Below are positions 8,707 through 18,023 of a DNA stretch of 64,000 nucleotides, in pieces. Positions within the stretch are counted from its first letter, which is position 1; the number at the start of each line of letters is the position of its first letter. The DNA comes from Paraburkholderia kururiensis JCM 10599 = LMG 19447 (GTDB taxonomy: Bacteria > Pseudomonadota > Gammaproteobacteria > Burkholderiales > Burkholderiaceae): NCBI RefSeq assembly GCF_003986935.1, contig NZ_RJZE01000003.1, positions 62,001 through 126,000 of the forward strand, read 5' to 3'. Below the pieces are notes generated by a model, which worked only from the letters and a program-made list of their open reading frames with translations, was not told the DNA's origin and did no database searches. Both the position numbers and the translations under genes were made by a program.

Positions 8707-9517
8707 TCAGGCACTGCGGTCGACACGCGCCTGCGCAAGCGCGAGGTACGTGTCGATTGCCTTCAGGTCGTTGGCGCGCGGCGGCGAGTCGGCAATGACG
8801 TCCTCGAAGTCCGCGAGATGGAAGGTGCCGTCGCGACCGATCAGAAACTGAATGTCGGGAATCCGAACCTTGCGCTCAATCATCCAGTTTTTGATCGCAG
8901 TGAGACTCTCGACCGATCACTGCGTCAGGAGCTTCACGTCGTACACCTGCCTCGAGTGATCTCCCAGAACCGTCGTTCCCGTGATGGACCGGGTCGCAGC
9001 GCTGTACGTGTCCATTACGAGCGCTTCATTGCCGTAGATGTGCGTGATCCCATGGATCTTCGCAACATAGGGTGCGCCGAGCGCTTCGACTTGTTTCGTT
9101 TTTTCCATCATGTCGAGTGGATGGTCGACCGCGGTTGGTTCCTCGTCTTCGTCCTCCGTCACTTCACGCAGATCGCGGTAGACCACGACTGTCAGTTGTC
9201 CCAGATGAAATGCGGTCTTGTAGCCGCCGTACCCGGCCATCCCGCCCAGATGGGCTTCGGGATCAATGTGCCGCCGGACACCGTCCGCGCCGGAGACGTG
9301 AAACGCGCCTGTCTGCGCATCGAATTCAACCTCTCATAGGCGGGCCGTCTCGCGCGGCGTTGCGCTCGAAGTTTCCAAGTCCCGCAAGCACGCCGTACAC
9401 AGGGCTGCGCTTCTGCATGAGTTCGGGGGCACCGCTGCGCTCGCCCGCGACGTGTTCCCCGCTCGGCGGGCTGACAGGTATTCCTTGCGAAGTTCGGAAA
9501 ATGGACGGCGGCGACAT
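8707..9517 (-). pseudogene. Decayed gene of unknown family (frameshift and in-frame stop)
   Basis: Three coding-looking pieces lie in line on the minus strand. The first (9517-9326) ends GPPMRG; just there the frame shifts by one and a second piece begins EVEFDAQTGAFHV and runs to LLTQ with TGA at 8919-8917. Directly after that TGA the same frame continues for 69 codons (SVESLTAIKNW to VDRSA) and stops at 8707. The composition is protein-like throughout, so the simplest reading is one ancestral gene of about 270 codons broken by a frameshift near 9330 and a nonsense codon at 8917. An alternative is three small coupled genes; ATG at 9240 could start a 107-residue protein. I do not recognise the family. 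Confidence 0.5.
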
Positions 9518-9633
9518 GTGACGATCGGCATCCGTTACAGGAGAGATCGCACCACGTATAGCGGTTGAGCGCCGCTGCGATCACGCCGGGCGCGAAGTGG
9601 CGATCGGTACGCCGAAGCGGTCGCTGTGTGATC

Positions 9634-11457
9634 CTAACGAGCCGCCACCATCAACACGAAAAGCGCGTTATTGAGGGCATGGAACGCTATTGGCATCGCC
9701 AATCCTTTCGTTTTCCTCGCGAGCCACCCTGCAATCAAGCCAAACGCAGCAAGGTAGACGAAGTGCTGGCCGTCGTGGTGCAAGCCCGCAAACAGGAGCG
9801 CTTGCAGGATATTGGCCCAGCCGAAGCTCAGGTGGCGTGAAAGCCCGCCCAGCAGGCAGCCGCGAAAGACCAGTTCCTCCATGATGGGCACCCAGACCGA
9901 CATGATCGCCAGCGCAAGCGGTATGCCGCCGAGCGACTGCGCGCCATGGACGAGCGCAACCGACCAGGTGGCGTCGGACCAGACAGGCGGCATGGCAGCG
10001 CGGTGCCGCAACCACTGATAGGCGGCCACCCCGAGCAGCGCCGCCGGAAGCAGAAACCACCGCTTGTTCCACTGGCCGCTGCCGGTCCATTCACGCCACG
10101 AAAGCAGCCTGCCGACCGGAATGAGCGCGATGGAGCAAAACAACAGCGTCCACAGATGCGACACCGCGACGCGCTTCGGCCACCCCATGCGGCCAACACC
10201 GCTTCCCGAAGGCGATATCGATGTGTGGCCTCCGAAACGGAGCATCGCCACCGCGTAGAGCGCGAGCAACAAGATCGCAAGCGCGAGCCATGCATGCCGC
10301 AATCCGATGCGCTCGAACAGCGGCACGCAGGGCTTACCGATGCGTTGCCGAACGGTGCCGCGATAGTGGACCGGAAAAACCAGCAGCGCCGGAGCCGCGA
10401 CAAAGGCGAACAGACAGCCGGCAAGCGCCCACGCGAGCGGAATGAGATCCGCGCGCGCGGCAAGTGACGGATCGAGCCGAAGCAGACGGGCGTACGCCGA
10501 AACGAGGTGGCCTGCATCTTTCGTTGCCGCGTACTGATCGCTGATGACGTCGGCGGCGGCTTTCGCGTCGGCGGCAGCGAAGGCCACGTCGAGGCGGAAT
10601 TGCCGGTCCTGAGGTGTGCCGATCTTGCGTGACGCCTTGTCGGCGCTCAGCAGAGCGTCCGCGCCGGCGGCGTCTCCGGTACGCTCCAGGGCACGCGCCG
10701 CCGTATAGGAATCGATCTTCAACCCGGCGCGCTGCGCGCGATGCAATTCATCGATTGCGGCATTTCCGGGAAGAATCTCCGTCGCCGTGCGGATCCGCGA
10801 TGTTTCCGCCCACGCGAACTTCGGCAACGGCGCCGCTTCGAGCAACCGGGTCGCCGCGGCGGGGTCGCCCTTCTTGACGAGATAGCGCATGGCGGGAACG
10901 AGTTGCACGCTGGCGGGATCCAGCTGCGTGGCGAGAACGGCCTCCTGGCCCGCGCGTTCGTCGTTCTTCACGTAGGCGTAGGCGCGTGCAAGCGCGGCAT
11001 GCAAACGTGCCTGCTGCGATGAAGACCAGTTCCGGGCGCGCGGCACGAGCGGCTCACCGAACGCAATCGCCGGCTCGCCGAACTTGTGTTCGAGCAGGAA
11101 CAACTCGACTTCCACATCCGACGCATGCTGTCTTTCGAGGGTTTCCCGGCAGGCATCGAAGTCTTTTCCCGCCGCGTCGGCCCAGGTCAATTCTTCCGAC
11201 ATGCCGAAATGCTCACTGAATTGGCATGCCGACAATGCCAGCGCGGCATCGGCCGGGTGTTCAAGCATCGCTCGCCGATACGATGCCAGCGTGTGGTCGT
11301 ATGCGGCCTTCTCGCTGTTCTCCACGACGCGGGCTGCCTCGCTCGACGCGCGGAGTTCGTCGACCCGCATATCCGTACCTTCCGAAGCGGCGGCGCTGCC
11401 AATCGATAACGCAGCGAAAGCGCAAAGCGCCATGAATCTGGATGTTGTTTTACGCAT
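9634..11457 (-). CDS. CPBP-family intramembrane metalloprotease with N-terminal helical repeat domain
   Basis: A 607-residue membrane protein. It starts with a signal peptide or anchor (about 1-24), followed by about 300 soluble, alanine-rich helical residues resembling degenerate tetratricopeptide repeats, then several hydrophobic segments from about 345 onward. The C-terminal domain has the CPBP (Abi/Rce1-like) glutamate motif EELVFRG (Glu527-Glu528, Arg532), a histidine pair near 560-561 and FHALNN (His593), the putative metal and catalytic residues. CPBP proteins cleave or protect membrane-bound or processed peptides; the repeat domain would recognise a partner. It is monocistronic, with no obvious bacteriocin gene beside it. 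Confidence 0.85.
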   Translation of the reverse strand: MRKTTSRFMALCAFAALSIGSAAASEGTDMRVDELRASSEAARVVENSEKAAYDHTLASYRRAMLEHPADAALALSACQFSEHFGMSEELTWADAAGKDFDACRETLERQHASDVEVELFLLEHKFGEPAIAFGEPLVPRARNWSSSQQARLHAALARAYAYVKNDERAGQEAVLATQLDPASVQLVPAMRYLVKKGDPAAATRLLEAAPLPKFAWAETSRIRTATEILPGNAAIDELHRAQRAGLKIDSYTAARALERTGDAAGADALLSADKASRKIGTPQDRQFRLDVAFAAADAKAAADVISDQYAATKDAGHLVSAYARLLRLDPSLAARADLIPLAWALAGCLFAFVAAPALLVFPVHYRGTVRQRIGKPCVPLFERIGLRHAWLALAILLLALYAVAMLRFGGHTSISPSGSGVGRMGWPKRVAVSHLWTLLFCSIALIPVGRLLSWREWTGSGQWNKRWFLLPAALLGVAAYQWLRHRAAMPPVWSDATWSVALVHGAQSLGGIPLALAIMSVWVPIMEELVFRGCLLGGLSRHLSFGWANILQALLFAGLHHDGQHFVYLAAFGLIAGWLARKTKGLAMPIAFHALNNALFVLMVAAR

Positions 11458-11744
11458 GATCGACGAACCCTATGCGATGAACCCTATGAGCCATCTGCCA
11501 TTAACGGCATCCGGCAGGCAATCTTGAGCGGGGAAATCTCGCACGGCGTTATCGACTCCGCGCCCTGAAAAACGATGCGAATCGGATTGCAGGGCAGCAG
11601 CGAAGCTCATCCGGCGATTGATAATCAAATCACATCAATCGTTCCGAAAATCGCACTTATCGTTTTTCCGGCTTCGGGCGAACATTGCCCAAAACACAAA
11701 CACCCAGACCCCCGCGCATTTTCCGGATTTCAGGAGACACCTCG

Positions 11745-13040
11745 ATGCACCCCTCGTCTAGCCTTCCGACTGGACATCCGAAGGCCGCCACGGTCTTTCG
11801 CGTCACGGCCGGCAATTTCCTCGAGCAGTTCGACTTCTTCCTGTTCGGCTTCTACGCCACGCAGATCTCCAAAGTCTTCTTTCCCGCCGAGAGCGAGTTC
11901 GCCTCGTTGATGATGACGTTCGCCGTCTTCGGCGCCGGCTTCCTGATGCGCCCGCTAGGCGCAATCGTGCTGGGCGCCTACATTGACGAAGCCGGCCGCC
12001 GCAAGGGCCTCATCGTCACGCTCTCCATCATGGCGAGCGGCACCATCCTCATCGCGTTCATCCCCGGTTACGCCACGATCGGACTTCTCGCGCCGGCGCT
12101 CGTACTGCTCGGTCGGCTGCTGCAGGGCTTTTCGGCAGGTGCCGAGCTGGGTGGCGTGTCGGTCTATCTGGCCGAAATGGCCACGCCTGGCCGCAAGGGC
12201 TTCTTCACGAGCTGGCAGTCCGCGAGCCAGCAGGTCGCGATCGTCATCGCAGCGGGCCTCGGCTTCGCGCTCAATCAATGGCTGAGCGTCGCGGCTATCG
12301 CCGCGTGGGGCTGGCGCGTACCGTTTTTCGTCGGCTGCATGATCGTGCCGTTCATCTTCATGCTGCGCCGCAATCTGGCAGAAACGCAGGAATTCAAGAT
12401 GCGCCAGCATCGCCCCGGCATGAAGGAAGTGTTCGGCACGTTGCTGCAAAACTGGGGCGTCGTGATCGCCGGCATGTTGCTGGTGGCGATGACCACCACG
12501 AGCTTCTACCTCATCACGGTCTATGCGCCCACCTTCGGCAAGACAGTGCTGCACCTGAGCACCGCAGACAGCCTGCTCGTCACGCTGTGTGTCGGCGTGT
12601 CGAACTTCGTGTGGTTGCCGGTGGGCGGTGCGCTCTCCGACAAGATCGGCCGCCGGCCGCTCCTCGTCGGCATGACGGTGCTGACCATCGCCACGGCTTA
12701 TCCGGCGCTCTCGCTGCTCGCTCACGCGCCGTCGTTCGTCAACATGCTGCTCGTGCTCCTCTGGCTCTCGTTCATGTACGGCATCTACAACGGCGCGATG
12801 GTCGTGGCGCTCACGGAAGTGATGCCGGTCCAGGTGCGCGTTGCCGGCTTCTCGCTGGCCTACAGCCTCGCGACAGCCGTGTTCGGCGGCTTCACGCCGG
12901 CCATCTCGACGGCGCTCATCCACATGACCGGCGACAAGGCTGCCCCTGGCTACTGGATGAGCCTCGCCGCGGCGTGCGCCCTCTGCGCAACGTTCGCGCT
13001 CTATCGCCGCCGCGCGGCGACGCTGACGCCGGCACACTAA
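11745..13040 (+). CDS. MFS transporter, citrate/tricarballylate-type proton symporter
   Basis: A 431-residue inner-membrane carrier with about 12 hydrophobic segments. The N-terminus ([19 protein letters not shown]) and the loop [21 protein letters not shown] are characteristic of the metabolite:H+ symporter subfamily that includes CitA, TcuC and ShiA-like carriers. ATG at 11745 has an AGGAGA ribosome-binding site 7 nt upstream. A ModA-like binding protein follows after 70 bp and a DctA symporter with its LysR lies beyond, so the locus looks devoted to tri- and dicarboxylate uptake. The exact substrate is inferred from the subfamily only. Confidence 0.85.
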   Translation: MHPSSSLPTGHPKAATVFRVTAGNFLEQFDFFLFGFYATQISKVFFPAESEFASLMMTFAVFGAGFLMRPLGAIVLGAYIDEAGRRKGLIVTLSIMASGTILIAFIPGYATIGLLAPALVLLGRLLQGFSAGAELGGVSVYLAEMATPGRKGFFTSWQSASQQVAIVIAAGLGFALNQWLSVAAIAAWGWRVPFFVGCMIVPFIFMLRRNLAETQEFKMRQHRPGMKEVFGTLLQNWGVVIAGMLLVAMTTTSFYLITVYAPTFGKTVLHLSTADSLLVTLCVGVSNFVWLPVGGALSDKIGRRPLLVGMTVLTIATAYPALSLLAHAPSFVNMLLVLLWLSFMYGIYNGAMVVALTEVMPVQVRVAGFSLAYSLATAVFGGFTPAISTALIHMTGDKAAPGYWMSLAAACALCATFALYRRRAATLTPAH

Positions 13041-13110
13041 TGCCGACGCACTGATGCCCAGACCGTCCGTATCCTCGCGAACCACACACACGACACCCCC
13101 CACCTCAACC

Positions 13111-13893
13111 ATGAAAAATCTGCTTCTGAAACTCGGCACGGCCGCGCTCGTTGCCACCTCCGCAGCGGCGGCGAACGTGCAGGCCGCCGACCTGCACGTC
13201 ATGAGTTCGGGCGGCTTCACCGCCGCCTACAAGGTGCTCGGCCCACGCTTCGCCGCCCAGACGGGCGACACGCTGGAAACCGCGCTCGGCCCGTCGATGG
13301 GCAAATCGCCCGAAGCGATTCCGAACAGGCTCGCGCGTGGCGAGCCCGCTGACGCCGTCATCATGGTCGGCTACGCGCTCGACGATCTGATCAAGCAAGG
13401 CAAAGTCATTCCCGGATCGCGGGTCGAGCTGGCCGATTCGCGCATCGGCATGGTCGTGCGCGAGGGCGCGGCGAAACCCGACATCAGCTCGCCCGAAGCG
13501 CTCAAGCAAACGCTGCTGCATGCGAAGTCGATTGCCTACTCGGACAGCGCGAGCGGCGTCTATATCGAGCGGGAGCTGTTCAAGAAACTCGGTATCGAGG
13601 ACGAAGTGAAATCGAAGGCAAAGATGATTCCGCGAATTCCCGTGGCGTCGGTGGTCGCGAACGGAGATGATGAAATCGGCTTCCAGCAGGTGAGCGAGTT
13701 GCTGCCCGTGCAGGGCGCGACCTTCGTCGGCAAGATTCCGGAGTCTCTGCAGTCGGTCACGCGCTTCGCCGCGGGCATCCCCGTCGGGGCGCAACATCCG
13801 AAGGAAGCGAAGGCGCTGCTCGACTATCTCGCCTCACCCGGCGTGCAGCCCGAAGTGAAAGCGACCGGTCTCGATTCCGTTTCCGCACATTGA
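13111..13893 (+). CDS. ModA-like periplasmic substrate-binding protein
   Basis: A 260-residue exported protein with a signal peptide (about 1-25, cleavage near ANVQAADL) and the fold pattern of molybdate-type solute-binding proteins (LHVMSSGGFTAAYK, then ADAVIMVG and SASGVYIERELFKKLG). It lies 70 bp after the citrate-type MFS gene in the same direction and is probably co-transcribed. No ABC permease or ATPase is adjacent, so it is probably not a molybdate importer; this orphan ModA-like subfamily is often found next to organic-acid carriers. Its ligand is not predictable. Confidence 0.8.
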   Translation: MKNLLLKLGTAALVATSAAAANVQAADLHVMSSGGFTAAYKVLGPRFAAQTGDTLETALGPSMGKSPEAIPNRLARGEPADAVIMVGYALDDLIKQGKVIPGSRVELADSRIGMVVREGAAKPDISSPEALKQTLLHAKSIAYSDSASGVYIERELFKKLGIEDEVKSKAKMIPRIPVASVVANGDDEIGFQQVSELLPVQGATFVGKIPESLQSVTRFAAGIPVGAQHPKEAKALLDYLASPGVQPEVKATGLDSVSAH

Positions 13894-13917
13894 GACAAGA
13901 CCGCGGGAAGGCTTGCG

Positions 13918-15312
13918 TCAGCCGGCTTTTCCGTCACGCCGGGCGGGGGTTGCGGCGGGGGTTGCGGCGGGGGTTGCGGCGGGGGTTGCGGCCGGGGTTA
14001 CAGCCTGGGTCACAGCCTCATCACCGGCATCATCGCCGCCGCCCGAGCCGCCCGGCGCGGCCCCGCTGAGCCTCTGCTCAAGCCGCGTACGATCGCACGC
14101 GCCTTCCCACAACGACACGAAGATCACCGCGCAGGCATTGCTGATCACGCTCGTCAGGGCGCGCGCTTCGGACATGAAGCGATCGATGCCCACGAGAAGC
14201 GCTACCCCGGCAACGGGCAGATCGGGAATCACCGCGAGCGTAGCGACGAGCGCAATCAACCCGCTGCCGGACACGCCCGCTGCGCCCTTGGACGTGAGCA
14301 GCATGACGGCGAGCATCGTCGCGATCTGCGTCGCCGAAAGCGGCACGTCGCACGCCTGCGCAATGAACAACGAGGCGAGCGTCAGATAGATCGCGGTGCC
14401 GTCCAGGTTGAACGAGTAGCCCGCGGGCAGCACGAGCCCCACAACGCCCTTGTCGCAGCCCAGCGACTCCAGCTTGACGATCAGGCGCGGCAATACCGGC
14501 TCCGTAGACGACGTCGCGAGAACGATGAGCAACTCCTCGCGCAGGTAGCGCAGGAGCCGCCAGAGCGAGAAACCGTGCAGTCGCGCGAGCGACGCCAGCA
14601 CCAGCGCCACGAAGAGCCCGCATGCCACGTAGAACGACACCATCAGCATGGCGAGCGAGCCGACCGAGCCAATGCCGAAGCGGCCCACCGTGAACGCCAT
14701 CGCCCCGAACGCGCCCAGCGGCGCGAGCCGCATGATCATCGCGAGAATGCGAAACACGATCTCGGCGATGCCGTCGATCAGCGCCAGCACGGGCCGACCG
14801 GCCTGCGGATGTGCGTTCAGCGCGAAGCCGAACAGCACCGAGAGCAGCAACACAGGCAGCACGTCACCCTTCGCGAAGGCGGCGAACATCGTGTCCGGGA
14901 TCACGCTCAGCGCGAAGTCCACGAGCCCGTGCGCCTGCGCATGCTTCGTATAGGGCGCGAGGATGCTCGAATCCAGACGATGCACATCGATGTGCATGTC
15001 GGCACCAGGCCGCAGCACGAATGCGGTGACGAGCCCCAACAGGAGCGCTGCCGCAGTCAGGAGATAGAAGAGCGCCAGCGCCCGCACGATCGTGCGTCCG
15101 ATCGCCTTGCCGTTGGCCAGCGACGCGATGCCCGAAACGATCGTGCAAAAGACGACCGGCGCGATCATCATCCGCACGAGGCCAACGAATGCATCGCTGA
15201 GCGGCTTGAACATCGCGCCCGCAGTCGGCCAGAAATGGCCGACGGTCACGCCAAGCACCATGGCCACGAGGACCTGCACGTACAACGAACCCGGCGGTCT
15301 TGCCCACCTCAC
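13918..15312 (-). CDS. dctA: Dicarboxylate:cation symporter, DctA/DAACS family
   Basis: A 464-residue inner-membrane carrier for C4-dicarboxylates or related acids. Family hallmarks are the serine-rich re-entrant loop (ATSSTEPVLPRL), the segment PAGYSFNLDGTAIY and the C-terminal block GIDRFMSEARALTSVISN. The start is GTG at 15312. The last 40 residues are an unusual low-complexity tail with five TPAA-like repeats encoded by a 12-bp tandem repeat; the membrane core is intact. It follows a LysR gene by 40 bp in the same direction, suggesting LysR-dctA co-transcription. It is probably a dctA paralogue rather than the main gene. Confidence 0.87.
   Translation of the reverse strand: MRWARPPGSLYVQVLVAMVLGVTVGHFWPTAGAMFKPLSDAFVGLVRMMIAPVVFCTIVSGIASLANGKAIGRTIVRALALFYLLTAAALLLGLVTAFVLRPGADMHIDVHRLDSSILAPYTKHAQAHGLVDFALSVIPDTMFAAFAKGDVLPVLLLSVLFGFALNAHPQAGRPVLALIDGIAEIVFRILAMIMRLAPLGAFGAMAFTVGRFGIGSVGSLAMLMVSFYVACGLFVALVLASLARLHGFSLWRLLRYLREELLIVLATSSTEPVLPRLIVKLESLGCDKGVVGLVLPAGYSFNLDGTAIYLTLASLFIAQACDVPLSATQIATMLAVMLLTSKGAAGVSGSGLIALVATLAVIPDLPVAGVALLVGIDRFMSEARALTSVISNACAVIFVSLWEGACDRTRLEQRLSGAAPGGSGGGDDAGDEAVTQAVTPAATPAATPAATPAATPARRDGKAG
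13944..13991. repeat. Four perfect 12-bp tandem repeats within the dctA-like 3-prime end
   Basis: Four identical copies of CGGGGGTTGCGG (plus strand), followed by degenerate copies. On the minus strand they encode the repeating tetrapeptide TPAA at the C-terminus of the symporter. The unit is a multiple of three, so copy-number change by slippage would lengthen or shorten the tail without breaking the frame. Confidence 0.9.
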
Positions 15313-15352
15313 GATGCTGTCTTCCTTCCAGTCTTTTCTATCGTCGTCGCGT

Positions 15353-16270
15353 TCATGCAGCGCTGCGGGCCATGCCGCCGCGCTTCGCTTCGATGATCGC
15401 CCGGTGAAATTCCTCTGCGGCCGGCGTGAGCGGCCGTCCGCGCCGCTTCACGATGCCCACGCGCCGTTTCACTGCCGGTTCGACGAGCGGCACGCTCGTG
15501 AGAACAGGGTGATCCTGTCCGGGCATGGCCATCGACGGCACCGCAGCCACGCCGAGCCCCGCTTCCACCAACCCGAGCATCGTGGTGACGTGCCGCGTCT
15601 CGCACACGCTCGGCGCACGCGGCGCCACGGCCGAAAGCGCCTGGTCGAGCAACAGGCGGTTGCCTGAAGTCTTGTCCACCGACACGTACTCGTGCTCGTA
15701 AAGCTCGTTCCACGTGACGCGCTTCTTGCGCGCGAGGGGATGGTCGCGGCGACAGGCCACGACAAAGCGCTCCTGCAGCAACAGCTTGAACTCGATGTCG
15801 GACTCCTGGCTGCCCATGAAACTCACGCCGAAGTCGGCCTCGCCGCTGATAACAGCGCCCAGCACTTCGTTCGCGCTCGAATCCAGCAGCTTGACCCTGA
15901 TGCGTGGAAAGCGGCGATGATAGTTCGCGATGACGTTCGGCAGGAAATAGTAGGCCACCGAAGGCACGCACGCGATGGTCACGTGGCCCAGGCGGCTCGA
16001 CGAAACATCGCGGATGCCGAGCAGCGCGACGTCGAGATCGTCGAGCAGCTGTTCGGCGCTGCGGGCAAATACGCGGCCCACGGTGGTGAGCGTGACGCTG
16101 CGCGTGGTGCGCTCGATGAGACGCACGCCGAGCGCTTCTTCGAGTTTGTCGATCCGACGGCTCAAGGCCGGCTGGGAAATGCTGACCGCCTCGGCGGCCT
16201 TGCGGAAGCTTCCCAACTCCACCACGGCGCGAAACGCCTGCAAGTCCGTCAAATCAAAGTTAATCGCCAC
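15353..16270 (-). CDS. LysR family transcriptional regulator (adjacent to dctA)
   Basis: A 305-residue LysR regulator starting at GTG 16270 (VAINFDLTDLQAFRAV), with a GGAG ribosome-binding site 9 nt upstream; extending to earlier codons adds a non-coding-looking leader. The helix-turn-helix is typical (GSFRKAAEAVSISQPALSRR) and the effector domain is full length. It stops 40 bp before the dctA-like gene in the same direction, so it probably governs carboxylate uptake here and may autoregulate the pair. Confidence 0.88.
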   Translation of the reverse strand: MAINFDLTDLQAFRAVVELGSFRKAAEAVSISQPALSRRIDKLEEALGVRLIERTTRSVTLTTVGRVFARSAEQLLDDLDVALLGIRDVSSSRLGHVTIACVPSVAYYFLPNVIANYHRRFPRIRVKLLDSSANEVLGAVISGEADFGVSFMGSQESDIEFKLLLQERFVVACRRDHPLARKKRVTWNELYEHEYVSVDKTSGNRLLLDQALSAVAPRAPSVCETRHVTTMLGLVEAGLGVAAVPSMAMPGQDHPVLTSVPLVEPAVKRRVGIVKRRGRPLTPAAEEFHRAIIEAKRGGMARSAA

Positions 16271-16404
16271 GGGGCCAGTCTCCGCATCCTGGATCCCGGG
16301 TATTTTGCCCGATTGAGCCGGACGCACCGCGCCGAGGGGTCTTTCGTCTGCGCGCAGTGCTGAACCCGTCGATGGCTTGCGTCGATGTGTCTGTCTCGTC
16401 GCGA

Positions 16405-17544
16405 TCAGCCGGGTGGGTCCGCCATGGCGCACTGGCCGTCGGCTGCCGGATTCGCGCCGTCAGGCGCGGCGTCCGGCACCCGCCCAAACAGCGCCGCCCT
16501 GCCGCACGGCGATGCGTACATGCGGGTGCTGCTATGTCCAACGCCTGGCACCTCGAGAACGCGCTGGCCGAGATGCCCGCCGCTTTGGGTGCGCAGCCAG
16601 GCGACGTAGTCGAGCCCGCGTGCAAAGCGCGTAGGGCCCTGTGCCTCGGCGGCGCATGAACGGTCCAGTTCCTTGTGGTTCGGATCGATGTCTGCCGTAC
16701 CGAGGAGATACACGATGTCCTGCGCCAAGTAATGCGCTTCGACGGCGGACACGGAGACGGGTTGCTGGACATAGGGCGGCAGACCGCCATCGAGCCCATA
16801 TTCCCAGCGGTTCAGGCGCGGGCACGACGCGGCTGACGTAGCAACGGGCCGCGCCTCGCCGAAATACAGATACGACGACGGATTGGCCACCACGTAGCGG
16901 ATCGCGATGCCTTGCGCGAGCAGCGGCGCCTGCCCGCGGCCCACTGCCGCATAGCGCTGCACGTACTGTCCGCCGGCCGAGTGCCCGGCGAGCACGACCT
17001 GTTCGAGCGACGGAAAGAGCCGCCGGTCGGCAAGGCGCGCGAAGATGGTGTCGACCACGCTGAACGAACTGATGGGCGCGGGCCCGTGGGCGTCGTAGCC
17101 CGTCTTCCAGCCGTCCCGGCCCCAGCGCAGCATGTCGCCGGGCAGGTGATGCGCCTCGATGTCCGCGGCGATGAGGAACTGCGGCGTGATGATGACCGTG
17201 TGCTGCGCAGCCGGCCCCGCCTCGACCGCCGCCCGCTCCGCCGACGTCAGGTCTCGCCGCGGCCAGCCGTGAATGACCACAACAGCACGCGTCACGTCGG
17301 GCTGCGGCACCGACCAGTCGCGCGTCACGTGAATCGGGACAACGCCCCGGCCCGCCGGCGTCGCGACCTCGAGCCGGCCGTCCTGCACGACCGGCACTGG
17401 CGTGAGCACCAGCGGATCGGTCCTCGGCTGCGCGGGCGCGGCCGCTTCGACAGACGCCGCCTGCCCGGCGCATCCCGACGCAACCTGCAGCAAGAGTCCG
17501 AGGGCGGCAGCAGCCAGCACGCGTGAGCAGGGGGTGGAGCGCAT
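16405..17544 (-). CDS. Putative lipoprotein alpha/beta-hydrolase
   Basis: A 379-residue exported protein. Residues 1-25 are a lipoprotein signal with a lipobox-like VASGC, so the mature protein should be anchored to a membrane by Cys25. The remainder has alpha/beta-hydrolase features: a VVIHGWPRR oxyanion-type segment near 90 and a nucleophile elbow GHSAGG, with a late histidine in VPGVGHSS as candidate catalytic base. The substrate is unknown; lipid or polyester esters are possible. AAAGGA precedes the ATG. It is probably monocistronic, 134 bp upstream of the LysR-dctA pair. Confidence 0.75.
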   Translation of the reverse strand: MRSTPCSRVLAAAALGLLLQVASGCAGQAASVEAAAPAQPRTDPLVLTPVPVVQDGRLEVATPAGRGVVPIHVTRDWSVPQPDVTRAVVVIHGWPRRDLTSAERAAVEAGPAAQHTVIITPQFLIAADIEAHHLPGDMLRWGRDGWKTGYDAHGPAPISSFSVVDTIFARLADRRLFPSLEQVVLAGHSAGGQYVQRYAAVGRGQAPLLAQGIAIRYVVANPSSYLYFGEARPVATSAASCPRLNRWEYGLDGGLPPYVQQPVSVSAVEAHYLAQDIVYLLGTADIDPNHKELDRSCAAEAQGPTRFARGLDYVAWLRTQSGGHLGQRVLEVPGVGHSSTRMYASPCGRAALFGRVPDAAPDGANPAADGQCAMADPPG

Positions 17545-18023
17545 GTTCGTCCTTTCCGTTATCCGGGCATGAATTCCTTTAACGCACGCGGCGGGCGAAT
17601 CCGTCGCGGGCCGCCGTAACTTCCTCTGGCCCCCTGCTCGCGGTCAAGCCCGGTCTATCGGCGCAGTCACCCGATCTCGAACTGCCGGTTGCGGTACCGC
17701 CGATCCGCTGGGGCGCTCCTCTTCCTGTCGTTTCTCGATATGCGTCAAGTGGCGCCTGGAAGCCCTGCGGACAAAGACATTCCGCGCGATTCGCTGTTTC
17801 AGCGAATGCTCCATTGCGCTGCTTGCCCGCCTTTGAGTTACGGAGCCTTTCTTCAGGAAATGCGTCGCAAAAAAACGCACGTGCGTGCGACCTTTCGGTC
17901 GTTTGCCTGGAGCAAACCCTGAAGCAAACGATTTGCGCGCGCATTGCGATTTAGGAAATGCGCGACGGCGACGAAATAGCAAGACAAGAGATCGTTCAAT
18001 GCGAACCACAGGAGGACACGCGT
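17545..18023. other. Intergenic region upstream of the chemoreceptor, with small hairpins
   Basis: No credible gene was found in this 479-bp gap between divergent transcription units. Near 17864-17894 there is an A7 tract beside a GC-rich inverted element (on the minus strand, CGCAC-GCAC-GTGCG followed by seven T), which could be a weak terminator. Two further small stem-loops follow on the plus strand: CGACC/GGTCG (17888-17901) and GTTTGC/GCAAAC (17901-17917), in the likely leader of the chemoreceptor gene. An AGGAGG ribosome-binding site lies at about 18010. Confidence 0.4.

Noticed and set aside
11955..13220. A 421-codon open frame antisense to the MFS gene
   Set aside because: The MFS protein has clear membrane segments and family motifs; the antisense product is hydrophilic and Arg/Glu/His-rich.
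17579..18009. Overlapping 121-codon minus-strand frames upstream of the chemoreceptor
   Set aside because: Two overlapping frames of equal length with Arg-rich low-quality sequence and no recognised family, crossing hairpins that look like a leader.
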